This document shows, in pieces, positions 19,787 to 30,001 of a stretch of 64,000 bases of DNA (positions within the stretch are counted from its first letter, which is position 1; every line of letters begins with the position of its first letter). Where the stretch lies: assembly GCF_904846525.1 (NCBI RefSeq), contig NZ_CAJHAZ010000004.1, forward strand, positions 1 to 64,000. The letters run 5' to 3'. Below the pieces are notes generated by a model. That model did not search any database. It saw only the letters and a list, made by a program, of their open reading frames with translations, and was not told the DNA's origin. Source of the DNA: Psychrobacter sp. 1044. GTDB lineage: Bacteria; Pseudomonadota; Gammaproteobacteria; Pseudomonadales; Moraxellaceae. Made by a program: the position numbers and the translations under genes.

Positions 19787-20158
19787 ATGACCATCACTAT
19801 TTACGGTATCAAATCTTGTAGCACCATGAAAAAAGCCTTTGCTAAGCTTGATGATCTAGGCGTTAGCTATGAATTTCATGATTATAAAAAACAAGGTATC
19901 GATAAAGATAGCGTTAAGCGTTGGGTAGATGAATTAGGCATCGATAGAGTGCTTAATAAGCGCGGTACGACATGGCGCAAACTAGACGATAGTCAGAAAC
20001 AAGAGGCGGACAGAGATGTGGATAAAGCCATTGATTTGCTCGTAGAAAATACCAGCATGATTAAGCGTCCGATCGTTGAAGGTGAGCTGACTGATAAAAA
20101 TAAGAATATATTACTATGCGGTTATGATGAAGCTGAGTTTGATAAAGTTTTTTCGTAA
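19787..20158 (+). CDS. ArsC/YffB-like thioredoxin-fold reductase
   Basis: A 123-residue protein of the arsenate reductase-like family. The single N-terminal active-site Cys is in GIKSCSTMKKA (C11), followed by a YEFHDYKKQGI strand and the conserved RGTTWRKL and IKRPIVEG segments. It lacks features of a true resistance ArsC and resembles YffB, whose physiological role is not settled. It stands alone between divergent leuS and a shared terminator. Confidence 0.9.
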   Translation: MTITIYGIKSCSTMKKAFAKLDDLGVSYEFHDYKKQGIDKDSVKRWVDELGIDRVLNKRGTTWRKLDDSQKQEADRDVDKAIDLLVENTSMIKRPIVEGELTDKNKNILLCGYDEAEFDKVFS

Positions 20159-20179
20159 AAGAATACGGCTACCATCAAT

Positions 20180-20214
20180 AAAGCCCGAGCTAAAAACCTC
20201 TTAGCTCGGGCTTT
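20180..20214. terminator. Bidirectional terminator
   Basis: AAAGCCCGAGCT (20180-20191) pairs perfectly with AGCTCGGGCTTT (20203-20214) around an 11-nt loop. It serves the ArsC-like gene on the plus strand and the argB block on the minus strand; the stop codon of the small membrane protein lies inside one arm. Confidence 0.9.
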
Positions 20215-20423
20215 ATAACACCTAAAAGAAACCAAATCACACTTGCGAGCCATATAAGCAAGACGTAAAAGCGAATTTGTTCGGCATTCCAATCTAGTGC
20301 AAACCATTCAATGAGGAAAAATGACTTCCACCCTTCTATCCATTTTGCGCCACCATAGCCAATAATCCACCAGCAATACAGGCTTTCTAAGATAAAAAGT
20401 AGACACCAAAGCCACAATGCCAT
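20190..20423 (-). CDS. Small membrane protein downstream of argB
   Basis: A 77-residue hydrophobic protein rich in Trp, with two likely membrane helices (about residues 2-22 and 50-68) and a short loop between. It starts 12 bases after argB and has GGAG 8-9 bases before its ATG, which argues that it is real and translated as the last gene of the dut-algC-argB group. I recognise no family. Its stop overlaps the terminator stem. Confidence 0.7.
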   Translation of the reverse strand: MALWLWCLLFILESLYCWWIIGYGGAKWIEGWKSFFLIEWFALDWNAEQIRFYVLLIWLASVIWFLLGVIKPELRGF

Positions 20424-20435
20424 GATTTACTCCTG

Positions 20436-21359
<924 letters not shown>

Positions 21360-21432
21360 CTAAGTTATGGTATTAAAAAGTCATATTTTTATTTGACAGC
21401 AACTACTTTGACGGTAACTATTTTGATCAAAA

Positions 21433-23211
21433 CTATTCGGCAGGAATAGCGACAATTTGTTCCGCCAGTTTTTTATCAAGTGGGCGACATAAAGCGGCAA
21501 ATTTTGCTTGGATGTCGCGTAAGTCTTCTATGCTATCACCAGCAAAGCGTGCGGTAAGATTGTGACTGGTATTTGATTGGCGGAGCACCCCAAAACCATG
21601 GGCGAAATCTAAACGCACGCCATCAATACAGCTCAGCTTCGTCCCCACTGGCAATAAGCATTTGGCTTGCTTGGACGTCATATATTGCCGACTCATCGAA
21701 CAACGGCAAAGCGATGGCTGGCTAGTAGCTATCCAATGGTCACCAGAATCTTTTGCTACAGTCGCTTCCACGAGCTGACGTAAATACTGACAAAATTTTG
21801 TCAGCTGTACGACGAGAGCATCGTCTTTTTTAAGGGTTTTAGGCATCGGCAAATAATGATCCGCTGTACTGACCATAGCAGGCAATTGCTCTGTAATATC
21901 AGTCAGAGATTTTTTACCGTGAGCATCGTAAGCCGCTAGCCAATGCAGCAATCGCAAGGCCGCGTACATGGCATCATCATAGATAATAAAGCGGCTATCG
22001 TTAAATATGAAATGCCCTGACAATTCACCCGCAAAGACAATTTGACCAGCAGAATGCTGCATCTGTCGGCGCATAAAGCTGCTGCCCGTTTTACTGAGCA
22101 CAGGTGTTGCGCCAAGCTCAGACAAGAGATTCGGTAGATGATGGGAGCATTTAATATCAAAAAGGATTTGAGAGGGCAGTTGTGAATGGCCTGGGCTTTT
22201 AGAACAAAGCGTTTCAGGGTGTTCGTTCAGCGCCACTTGCGCTAATAAATATAACAAGTGATCGGGCGTGACAACTTTACCGCTATTATCGACGATCATT
22301 AAGCGGTCGCCATCGCCATCAAAAGCGATACCTATATCTGCTTGATGTTGACGCACACTTCGCTGTAATTGTTTGAGACGGTGGGGTTCAGTGGGATCAG
22401 GATTGCCAGAGGGAAAACTGCCATCTGCGAGGTCATTAATCATGATGACCTGCTGGCAAAAATGCTCAAATAAACGCTGGGCGATATTACTGGTCGCGCC
22501 ATGCATACAATCTATGACCACCACCACATCAAGGGTGCCAGATGGTTGTTGGTTATCTTTGAGAAGTGGTTTATTACAGGGATGGATTTGCTTAAAAACT
22601 TGAGCGATAGCCTCAATATAAGTCGTCGCGACTTGTGCATCAGATAAATTGAAAGGTTGATTACAAATAGATCTAGCAATTGTATTTTTCAGCGTATTTT
22701 GAGCATCAATCTGTGCTTGAGCGTGATTGAGGTGACAGGCATAGTTAGCCCGTGTTTTTTGCCAAAGCAACTGAATCTCTTCATGACTCGGAGATTGATG
22801 ATTGACCAGCCATTTGATACCTAAAATATCTTTAGCAGAATGACTGGCGGTGACGATAATGCCATGACCCGAGTATTGCTCTGCCCAAAAAACCATCATG
22901 GGGGTAGTGATTAACCCCAGCTGGATAACCTGTAGGCCATATTCAGTCAGTATATCAGCCAATCTCTGAGCGATAATATCACTACCGAGACGCACATCAT
23001 AACCAAGCACAATGACGGTTCTTTTACGGTCGATACTTGGTTTTGGCAGGGAGGCTTTGACAGGAGCTGCGGTTGAGTTGCAATCTGCGACACTATAAAG
23101 CTGAGCAAATGCCTTGCCCAATGCTTGAATAAAGTCAGTGGTAAAATGCTGGCGTGAACCACGAATATCATAAGCACGAAATAAGCATTGCTGCGCAGCA
23201 AAAGACGGCAT
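21433..23211 (-). CDS. Phosphomannomutase/phosphoglucomutase (AlgC-like)
   Basis: A 592-residue alpha-D-phosphohexomutase, longer than the ~460 residues of AlgC. The phosphoserine loop is TASHSAKD instead of the usual TGSHNP type, the metal site is FDGDGDRL, sugar recognition is GELSGHF, and the phosphate-binding C-terminal domain has DFAHGFGVLRQSNTSHN. Extra length lies in insertions after the first strand, around residues 165-215 and in a Cys/His-rich loop near residues 490-520. It would interconvert mannose or glucose 1- and 6-phosphates for surface polysaccharide or LPS. The dut-algC-argB order supports the call. Confidence 0.88.
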   Translation of the reverse strand: MPSFAAQQCLFRAYDIRGSRQHFTTDFIQALGKAFAQLYSVADCNSTAAPVKASLPKPSIDRKRTVIVLGYDVRLGSDIIAQRLADILTEYGLQVIQLGLITTPMMVFWAEQYSGHGIIVTASHSAKDILGIKWLVNHQSPSHEEIQLLWQKTRANYACHLNHAQAQIDAQNTLKNTIARSICNQPFNLSDAQVATTYIEAIAQVFKQIHPCNKPLLKDNQQPSGTLDVVVVIDCMHGATSNIAQRLFEHFCQQVIMINDLADGSFPSGNPDPTEPHRLKQLQRSVRQHQADIGIAFDGDGDRLMIVDNSGKVVTPDHLLYLLAQVALNEHPETLCSKSPGHSQLPSQILFDIKCSHHLPNLLSELGATPVLSKTGSSFMRRQMQHSAGQIVFAGELSGHFIFNDSRFIIYDDAMYAALRLLHWLAAYDAHGKKSLTDITEQLPAMVSTADHYLPMPKTLKKDDALVVQLTKFCQYLRQLVEATVAKDSGDHWIATSQPSLCRCSMSRQYMTSKQAKCLLPVGTKLSCIDGVRLDFAHGFGVLRQSNTSHNLTARFAGDSIEDLRDIQAKFAALCRPLDKKLAEQIVAIPAE

Positions 23212-23301
23212 CGCTTACTCTCCTTATGGCGTGATTCACGTGATGGTGATTTTGTGATGACTAAAATACAATTAACATGGTAAATCAGTAATGATAACTG
23301 A

Positions 23302-23766
23302 TTATTGGCGGCCTGAATGTCCAAAGCCGCCCGCACCGCGTGCACTGGTATCACTAAACTCTGATACCACTTCAAACTCAGGGCGGGCAACGGGTACGAC
23401 GACATATTGTGCCATACGTTCCGCAGGATTCAACACAAAGTCTTCATTACTACGATTCCAAATACTGACCATCAGCTCACCTTGATAATCGGCATCAATC
23501 AAGCCAACCAAATTACCCAAGACGATACCGTGCTTATGACCAAGACCTGAGCGCGGTAAAATCATCCCTGCAAAGTTAGGATCTTGGATATAAACCGCCA
23601 AACCAGTACCAATTAAATGCGTGGCACCTGCTTTAATCGTCAATGGCTCATCAATACAAGCGCGCAAGTCGATACCAGCGCTGCCATCAGTGGCGCGTGT
23701 CGGTAACGAGAACGCTTTATCTTCAGTAATTTTAGGGTTTAATACTTTAACTTGTACAGCTTGCAT
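23302..23766 (-). CDS. dut: dUTP diphosphatase
   Basis: A 154-residue trimeric dUTPase converting dUTP to dUMP, which keeps uracil out of DNA and feeds dTMP synthesis. Five family motifs are visible, including [34 protein letters not shown] and the C-terminal arm [10 protein letters not shown]. It is the first gene of the dut-algC-argB block and is preceded by a tandem repeat. Confidence 0.97.
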   Translation of the reverse strand: MQAVQVKVLNPKITEDKAFSLPTRATDGSAGIDLRACIDEPLTIKAGATHLIGTGLAVYIQDPNFAGMILPRSGLGHKHGIVLGNLVGLIDADYQGELMVSIWNRSNEDFVLNPAERMAQYVVVPVARPEFEVVSEFSDTSARGAGGFGHSGRQ

Positions 23767-23793
23767 AACGCACTCACTTAACGGTTGGATAGT

Positions 23794-23872
23794 TTCTAAA
23801 TAATATTGCTTCTAAATAATATTGCTTCTAAATAATATAATTTCTAAACTATATGATTCTAAATAATATAGT
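23794..23872. repeat. Imperfect 16-bp tandem repeat upstream of dut, about 5 copies
   Basis: Unit TTCTAAATAATATTGC is repeated twice exactly and then three more times with changes, between the mgtE stop side and the dut start. Being the 5' region of dut, it may affect its promoter. Each unit contains TAATAT, a -10-like hexamer. Confidence 0.9.
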
Positions 23873-23891
23873 TTTAACGTTGGCTATGTGA

Positions 23892-25295
23892 TTATAGTAT
23901 CAACACACTCGCCAAACCTAAGAATGACATAAAGCCGACGATATCTGTCACGGTGGTTAAAATAACCGAGGCGGATAGGGCAGGGTCAATATTCATGCGT
24001 TTTAGGAGCAGTGGAATACTAATGCCCGAAACGTTAGCAGCAGTCATATTAATGGCAATGGCAAAACCAATGACGGCACTGATTTTAATGTCATGAAACC
24101 ATAGTTGGGCAATAATCGCCATGATTATCGCCCATATGATACCGTTTATCGCGCCAACCCACAGCTCTTTATTTAATAACCATAAACGGTTGGAACCACC
24201 GATTTGACCCATCGCCATACCGCGAATGACGACAGTTAATGTCTGAGACCCGGCAATACCGCCCATACTCGCAACCACAGGCATGAGTATCGCCAGCGCC
24301 ACCACTTTTGCCAGTACCGCCTCGAACTGACCAATCACAGCGGCAGCCAATAAGGCGGTACACAAGTTAATGCCTAGCCAAATACTGCGGCTTTTGGCAC
24401 TGGTTAAAATAGGCGCAAACAGCTCTTCATCTTGGCTGACACCTGCGAGATTTTTCATGGTGCTATCGACATCATCTTGGATAATTTCCATGATGTCCTC
24501 GCCATTTAACTGACCGACCAACTCACCATGGCTATTAATAACGGGGGCAAAACGAATATCCTCTGAGCGAAAAATCGCTGCGGCATCTTGAATGTCTAAG
24601 CGATCGTTAATAGTAATGGCGTTATCAATCAATTCTGAGACTAAGGTAGTTTGATCATGTTTAATCAAATCGACCAGACTGAGCAGCCCGAGTAATTGTT
24701 GGCTTTGATCGACGACCAGCAGCTCTTGGCTTTCATCATCGAGCAAATCGTCATTTTCTCGTAGCCAGTTCTGTACTTCTGCAAGGGTGATATCATCCCT
24801 GATCTGAATGAGGTCAGGATCCATATAACGACCGACTTCCCAGTCAGCATAGGTGTCAAGCTTGTTGACCTGCACTCGGATGTCTTCATCCAAGGTTGCC
24901 ATGACCGAGGTACGCACACTTTCGGTGACAGTATCTAAAATCTCAGAGATGTCTTGCGCATCAAGGTCTTGAGTAAATAAGGAAATATCTTTCGATGAGA
25001 CGTTTTCTAACAGCGGCTGGCGTGTATCAAACTCTAACTCGGCAAGCACTTCGCCTTTGATGTTTTCTGGTACTTGTGCCCAAATCAATAAGCGATTTTG
25101 GCTAGGGAACGATTCTAATAGGCTCGCAATCTCATATTTGGACTGCTTTTCTAAAAACTCAGTAATCGCCTCGTAAGCCTTGTCAGCAACCAAACTTTGC
25201 AGGTATAGAAGCTTATATTCGCCGCTATACTCTGCCGGATTATAATCTCCCTGTAGCGTAGATGGTCGTTCCTGATCAGGCATAGGGGTAGGCAT
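23892..25295 (-). CDS. mgtE: Magnesium transporter MgtE
   Basis: A 467-residue inner-membrane Mg2+ channel. It has the N-terminal helical domain (to about residue 150), two CBS domains (about 155-280) and five C-terminal membrane helices with the pore motif GGIAGSQTLTVVIRGMA. ATG at 25295 (MPTPMPDQ) is preferred to the TTG at 25334, which would add a hydrophobic run unusual for the family. MgtE closes when Mg2+ binds its cytosolic domains. Confidence 0.94.
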   Translation of the reverse strand: MPTPMPDQERPSTLQGDYNPAEYSGEYKLLYLQSLVADKAYEAITEFLEKQSKYEIASLLESFPSQNRLLIWAQVPENIKGEVLAELEFDTRQPLLENVSSKDISLFTQDLDAQDISEILDTVTESVRTSVMATLDEDIRVQVNKLDTYADWEVGRYMDPDLIQIRDDITLAEVQNWLRENDDLLDDESQELLVVDQSQQLLGLLSLVDLIKHDQTTLVSELIDNAITINDRLDIQDAAAIFRSEDIRFAPVINSHGELVGQLNGEDIMEIIQDDVDSTMKNLAGVSQDEELFAPILTSAKSRSIWLGINLCTALLAAAVIGQFEAVLAKVVALAILMPVVASMGGIAGSQTLTVVIRGMAMGQIGGSNRLWLLNKELWVGAINGIIWAIIMAIIAQLWFHDIKISAVIGFAIAINMTAANVSGISIPLLLKRMNIDPALSASVILTTVTDIVGFMSFLGLASVLIL

Positions 25296-25407
25296 AAAGG
25301 TTCCAAAGTTTTTAAAAAGTATAAATAATAACAAACACTAAAATGTCGAATAAGTGCTAATTTCTCATGTCGCTAACTGGTGATGCTCTCAAGCGCTGAG
25401 CCAAACG

Positions 25408-27441
25408 CTAACGATTACCCAATAAAGCGCGAATATTAGCCAAGTATTCATCAGCAACGGCTTCAGGGTCTTTAGTCGCTTTTTTCTTTTTTGCCTTGGC
25501 TGGCCAGTCGATATGCTCTTCTGGTAACTCATCTAAAAAGCGCGATTCAGAGGTGACACGCATCTGACCGCCCGCACGGCGCTGAGTCGCTAGTGTCAAT
25601 GTCAGCTCTCGACGCGCACGAGTAATGCCCACATACATCAAGCGCCGTTCTTCTTCGACCGTCTCGCTTAGGATGGAATTGCGGTGCGGTAGCATTTCTT
25701 CTTCAAGCCCCATGATATACACAAAATCAAATTCCAAACCTTTTGCTGCATGCAAGGTCATCAAGTTAACCTTGTTGGTGTTTTCTTCTTCTTGCTGTTG
25801 CTCAAGCATATCCAGCAACACCAGCTTACGAATGATGGTATCAATGGTGCGATCTTCGTCTTCTTCGGCGCGATTAATCAGTGATTGAATACTAGTGTAG
25901 AGCATATCAATATTATCGATACGGTTTTTTTCTTGTTGCGGGGTTTTGGCGTCGCTACGCACAAAGTCGATATAACCCGTTTCATCAATCATTTGGCGGA
26001 CGATAGGCACAGGGTCAGGATGCTGATCGAGCTCACGCGTATAATGTTCAATAAACTCACCGAACTCCTTTATCGTACCATAAGCCTTCGATGGCAAAAC
26101 ATGCGCGAGCCCTGCATGCGTACAAGAAGCGAGTAGCGAGATGCTATGCTCTTGTGAAAATAAGCCTAACTTCTCTAGCGTTGCTGGCCCCATTCCACGC
26201 TTAGGCGTATTGATAATACGTAAAAACGCACTGTCGTCTTCAGGGTTAAGAATCAAACGCAGATAGCCCATGATGTCTTTAATTTCACTACGTGCAAAGA
26301 ACGACTGACCACCCGACAACTTATAAGGCACTTGCAGTTGACGCAACTGCGCCTCTAGCATGCGTGCCTGAAAGTTACTGCGATAAAGAACGGCATATTG
26401 CTCCCACTCATTACCGAAACGCAGTTTATGAGTGACAATCTCTTTTGCCACACGCTCAGACTCATCATCATCATTACGACAGTTAATAATGCGAATTTTT
26501 TCACCTTGACCTTTATCTGACCAGAGTTTCTTCTCAAATAAATGCTCGTTATTGGTAATAACGGCATTGGCAGAGGTCAAAATACGCGTGGTCGAGCGAT
26601 AGTTTTGCTCAAGCATGACGATTTTGAGTTTTGGGAAATCTTCTTTGAGTAGCGCCATGTTTTCCGGTTTTGCACCGCGCCACGCATAGATAGATTGATC
26701 GTCATCGCCCACGACGGTAAAACGCCCTTGCGGTCCGACTAAGTATTTAATCATCTCATACTGGGCGGTGTTGGTATCTTGATATTCATCGACCAATAAA
26801 TAGCGTATACGGTTTTGCCATTTATCACGCAGCTCTCTGTTTTCACGTAATATCTTGGTCGGCAGGACAATCAAATCATCGAAATCAACGGCGTTATAAG
26901 CACGCAAATTGCGCTCATATAAGGCATAGAGGTTGGCGAAGATCATGTCTTCTGGATCGTCTAAGGTTTCCATCGCCTTATCCGGCTCAATCAGATCGTT
27001 TTTCCAGTCAGAAATCATTTTAATGGCTTTACCGACCAATTCACGACTTTCAGCGCCGCTTAAATTGTCACGCATCATCAGCTCCATCAGCAAACGCTTA
27101 CTGTCGTCGCTGTCCATGATGGAGAAGTTACCTTTGAGCGGGGTATGAATCAGCTCATAACGCAAAAACTGTAGCCCAAATTGGTGAAAGGTAGACACCG
27201 TTAGCCCGCGAGTTTTTTCACTCGGCAGCAATTTACTGACACGGGCTTTCATCTCGCGCGCCGCTTTATTGGTAAAGGTCACCGCGGTAATACGCTCGGC
27301 TGGCATGTTGCATTCTTCGATTAGATACGCAATCTTGCGGGTAATCACCGATGTCTTACCGGAGCCGGCACCTGCTAGCACAAGCAATGGACCGGATACG
27401 TAAAGCATCGCTTCTTGTTGTTTGGGATTAAGTTGACTCAT
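25408..27441 (-). CDS. rep: ATP-dependent DNA helicase Rep
   Basis: A 677-residue superfamily 1A 3'-5' helicase. Motifs in order are LAGAGSGKTSVITRK (Walker A), TFTNKAAREM, LLVDEYQDTN (II), GDDDQSIYAWRGA (III), LEQNYRSTTRIL (IV), MTLHAAKGLEFDFVY (V) and YVGITRARRELTL (VI). It resembles Rep more than UvrD in length and short C-terminal tail, and would clear proteins ahead of replication forks. AGG lies about 7 bases before ATG 27441; the upstream TTG frame start is unlikely. Confidence 0.93.
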   Translation of the reverse strand: MSQLNPKQQEAMLYVSGPLLVLAGAGSGKTSVITRKIAYLIEECNMPAERITAVTFTNKAAREMKARVSKLLPSEKTRGLTVSTFHQFGLQFLRYELIHTPLKGNFSIMDSDDSKRLLMELMMRDNLSGAESRELVGKAIKMISDWKNDLIEPDKAMETLDDPEDMIFANLYALYERNLRAYNAVDFDDLIVLPTKILRENRELRDKWQNRIRYLLVDEYQDTNTAQYEMIKYLVGPQGRFTVVGDDDQSIYAWRGAKPENMALLKEDFPKLKIVMLEQNYRSTTRILTSANAVITNNEHLFEKKLWSDKGQGEKIRIINCRNDDDESERVAKEIVTHKLRFGNEWEQYAVLYRSNFQARMLEAQLRQLQVPYKLSGGQSFFARSEIKDIMGYLRLILNPEDDSAFLRIINTPKRGMGPATLEKLGLFSQEHSISLLASCTHAGLAHVLPSKAYGTIKEFGEFIEHYTRELDQHPDPVPIVRQMIDETGYIDFVRSDAKTPQQEKNRIDNIDMLYTSIQSLINRAEEDEDRTIDTIIRKLVLLDMLEQQQEEENTNKVNLMTLHAAKGLEFDFVYIMGLEEEMLPHRNSILSETVEEERRLMYVGITRARRELTLTLATQRRAGGQMRVTSESRFLDELPEEHIDWPAKAKKKKATKDPEAVADEYLANIRALLGNR

Positions 27442-28342
27442 AAGGTGACCTGTAAGACAAAAGCAAAAAGAAAGCAAAAAAGGCGAGTGTTGATATCAAG
27501 CGTTGCTCAGTGAGATAAAAACGGCACGTATGAGGCAGATCGATAGCGCAAGATGGCAACATAGCATTATAGTTTGTTGCGTCATCTCGATATCAAAACA
27601 TGGCGTCGATAAGGTTAATCAACCTATCCGCTAATCACGCTCATGACCGTTAATATTTTGTGACAATTAATCGAGAGCGCCATCGTTAAAACAGCCGCTG
27701 ATACTACCATGCAATTAGGCGGGTTATTATAAAGCAAAAACCGTCACATTGGGGAGGAGTTCAAGGATCGGCACCCAGTAAAAAAGCGTTAATTTTTCGT
27801 GACTTATACTATATATACTAGCGTCCACTCAAAAATGTGGATTTAGGCTTAATATAAGGTAACGTCTATATCATAATTCATGGTAAAAAAAACATGTTTC
27901 TTTCACCTATAAAGTGACCGTTCAATACAGTTAAAAACTAGCTTTTAGGCACTGATATGCGTATAGTACGTAAATAATTTATGCCAGTTGTCTCGTCATT
28001 GTTGACCACGTGTAATGAGCTATTAAATCAATTAAATAAACTATCGAATATGATATTGATTTAATACGTTGATCTTACGTTGTTAGAAGATGCGTTAGGC
28101 GACCAGCCTTTCTCCGTTATATATCGGAGTATCTATAGTTGGTCATGTCTGACATCGTCGTCAATAAGCTTGATAATTGGTTATTACCAGCACAGTATCT
28201 ATATGAGCCATTGAGTTATTAAGACCCAATGGCAGTTACTTTGTGTTTTCGTCTGCGTTATGCCAGTCGCTATTACCACTCTATAGTTTGTGAGTATGCG
28301 CGCTGCGCTTGACACTCGATTGGGTGAGGAGCACGTATTATC
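27442..28342. promoter_or_regulatory. 901-bp gene-free region upstream of nuoA
   Basis: No credible reading frame was found between divergent rep and nuoA. The stretch should hold both promoters and a long nuo leader. GACCA (28101-28105) and TGGTC (28140-28144) enclose CTCCG (28112-28116) and CGGAG (28125-28129), a two-part stem that could fold in RNA about 200 bases before nuoA. GAGGAG (28325-28330) is the likely nuoA ribosome site. No known riboswitch was recognised. Confidence 0.5.
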
Positions 28343-28966
28343 ATGTCTGCTTTTAATTGGTCAGCCATTGCTTTTATCTTAGCCGCCATTGGGCTAGTGG
28401 TCTTTATGCTGGTTGTGCCGCGTTTGCTTGGCGGTCGCTCTCAGGGCTCACAAAAAGAAGAAGTATTTGAAGCGGGTGTTGTCGGAGCTGGCAACGCCCG
28501 TATTCGTTTGTCTGCCAAATTCTATTTGGTGGCAATCTTCTTCGTTATCTTTGATTTAGAAGCGCTATATTTGTACGCTTATGCCGTTTCAGTACGTGAA
28601 GCAGGCTGGCTGGGCTTCGCTGCTGCCGCGATATTCATTACCATCTTGATTATAGGCTTGGTATACGAGCTCAGTCTGGGTGCGATGAATTGGGCACCAT
28701 CGGACAAGCGCCGCAAGCAACCACGTCTATATGCAGCTCCGGCAGGTTTTAATTTGGCAGATATTACGCAGTTTGATGGCGTCGATGAGCTGATGGTCGA
28801 TCCAACTGGCAAGATACCAGCCCAGTCTTCAGGGCAGATTAACGTCTCGAACAATATCGAGACTAATCGCCGTCACTTGCAAAATATCGATCATATTAAT
28901 ACTACTGGTAATGTGACTTCCATGGATTTTGCCACATCTGCACAACAAGACAAAGTCAAACGCTAA
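28343..28966 (+). CDS. nuoA: NADH-quinone oxidoreductase subunit A
   Basis: A 207-residue membrane subunit of complex I. Three helices are visible (about residues 7-28, 58-80 and 88-108), as is the conserved loop with FEAGVVGAGNARIRLSAKFYLVAI and DLEALYLY. The core ends near residue 125; about 80 further residues are hydrophilic, rich in Asn, Gln and Asp, and absent from the ~147-residue E. coli protein. First gene of the nuo operon. Confidence 0.95.
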   Translation: MSAFNWSAIAFILAAIGLVVFMLVVPRLLGGRSQGSQKEEVFEAGVVGAGNARIRLSAKFYLVAIFFVIFDLEALYLYAYAVSVREAGWLGFAAAAIFITILIIGLVYELSLGAMNWAPSDKRRKQPRLYAAPAGFNLADITQFDGVDELMVDPTGKIPAQSSGQINVSNNIETNRRHLQNIDHINTTGNVTSMDFATSAQQDKVKR

Positions 28967-29086
28967 TCGCTTTTGACGGTCTTGTGGCACGTTACTGCAA
29001 AATGGTCGCTTATTAATAATAGAAGTTAAGGGGATAGCGGAAGCAAGATGATTGCTGCGCTTCGCCTAATATAAAGGTTGTATGTT

Positions 29087-29755
29087 ATGAAATACACATT
29101 AACAAAAGCCAACCCTGGTGCAGATATCTATCCTGCACAGACCAGTCAAACGGTCAATGACCCAATCGAAGACGAAGTGAATAAAAACGTCTTTATGGGT
29201 CGTCTCGAAGACCTCGTCCATTCAACAGCAAACTGGGGGCGCAAGCACTCACTTTGGCCATTTAACTTTGGTACTTCTTGCTGTTATGTCGAATATGCCA
29301 CCACCCTAACTGCCGTTCATGATTTGTCACGTTTTGGTGCCGAAGTTATCCGCGCGTCGCCCCGTCAGGCAGATGTGATGATCGTCGCTGGTACTTGTTT
29401 TGTCAAAATGGCACCGGTTATTCAGCGCCTTTATGAGCAAATGCTTGAGCCAAAATGGGTTATCTCGATGGGTGCCTGTGCCAATTCGGGCGGTATGTAT
29501 GATATCTATTCGGTCGTGCAAGGCGTGGATAAAATTATTCCTGTTGATGTCTATGTGCCCGGTTGTCCGCCGCGTCCAGAAGCGTTGATCCAAGGCTTAA
29601 TGTTGCTGCAAGAGTCGATTACTAAAGAGCGTCGCCCGCTAGGTATTCATGTCAATGATCAGGGTATCTATCAGCCACAAATGACGCCTGAGCGTGACCG
29701 TAAGCAAGCAGATCGTATCGCTGTGAAAAACTTGCGTAGCCCAGACAGTATTTAA
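29087..29755 (+). CDS. nuoB: NADH-quinone oxidoreductase subunit B
   Basis: A 222-residue peripheral subunit carrying iron-sulfur cluster N2, which passes electrons to ubiquinone. The four ligands are in GTSCCYVEY (adjacent Cys pair), [10 protein letters not shown] and [13 protein letters not shown] 29087 is chosen because AAGG (29074-29077) is 9 bases upstream; the TTG at 29078 overlaps the ribosome site. It lies 120 bases after nuoA. Confidence 0.97.
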   Translation: MKYTLTKANPGADIYPAQTSQTVNDPIEDEVNKNVFMGRLEDLVHSTANWGRKHSLWPFNFGTSCCYVEYATTLTAVHDLSRFGAEVIRASPRQADVMIVAGTCFVKMAPVIQRLYEQMLEPKWVISMGACANSGGMYDIYSVVQGVDKIIPVDVYVPGCPPRPEALIQGLMLLQESITKERRPLGIHVNDQGIYQPQMTPERDRKQADRIAVKNLRSPDSI

Positions 29756-29768
29756 TCAGCGAGCCTGT

Positions 29769-29838
29769 AGCCAAACTGCATTTGATAAATAGCATATTAG
29801 GCATAAATTATTTGGTTATATCATGTTTTAGTTTGGCT
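29769..29838 (+). other. Large intercistronic stem-loop after nuoB
   Basis: AGCCAAACT (29769-29777) pairs perfectly with AGTTTGGCT (29830-29838) around a 52-nt AT-rich loop, 13 bases after the nuoB stop. There is no T run behind it, so it is more likely an mRNA stability or processing element than a terminator. Chance cannot be ruled out. Confidence 0.45.
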
Positions 29839-29886
29839 CAATCATACACAATCCGTAAAAGTGCTCAGTACGCATATATTCATCGT

Positions 29887-29986
29887 AGTTCGCTTATGTT
29901 TAGCGTAGTTCAGTTATGATTAACATGGTTCAGTTATGATTAACATAGCTCGGTTAGGCTCAACATAGCTCAATGATGATTAATGA
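29887..29986. repeat. 20-bp tandem repeat, 5 imperfect copies, upstream of nuoCD
   Basis: Five consecutive 20-base units run AGTTCAGTTATGATTAACAT or close variants (29887, 29907, 29927, 29947, 29967). Copies 2 and 3 differ at one base; copy 5 runs straight into the AAGGA ribosome site of nuoCD. The array has no spacers, so it is not a CRISPR. Confidence 0.93.
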
Positions 29987-30001
29987 AGGAATACATCATT
30001 C

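Noticed and set aside
19787..20158. Arsenate resistance gene
   Set aside because: The protein is the YffB-like branch and no arsR, arsB or acr3 gene is adjacent, so a resistance role is not supported.
22947..23405. 152-residue minus-strand frame across the dut-algC junction
   Set aside because: It overlaps two certain genes in another frame and shows no coherent protein pattern.
29887..29986. Possible CRISPR array
   Set aside because: The 20-bp units are contiguous with no spacers, and no cas genes are present.
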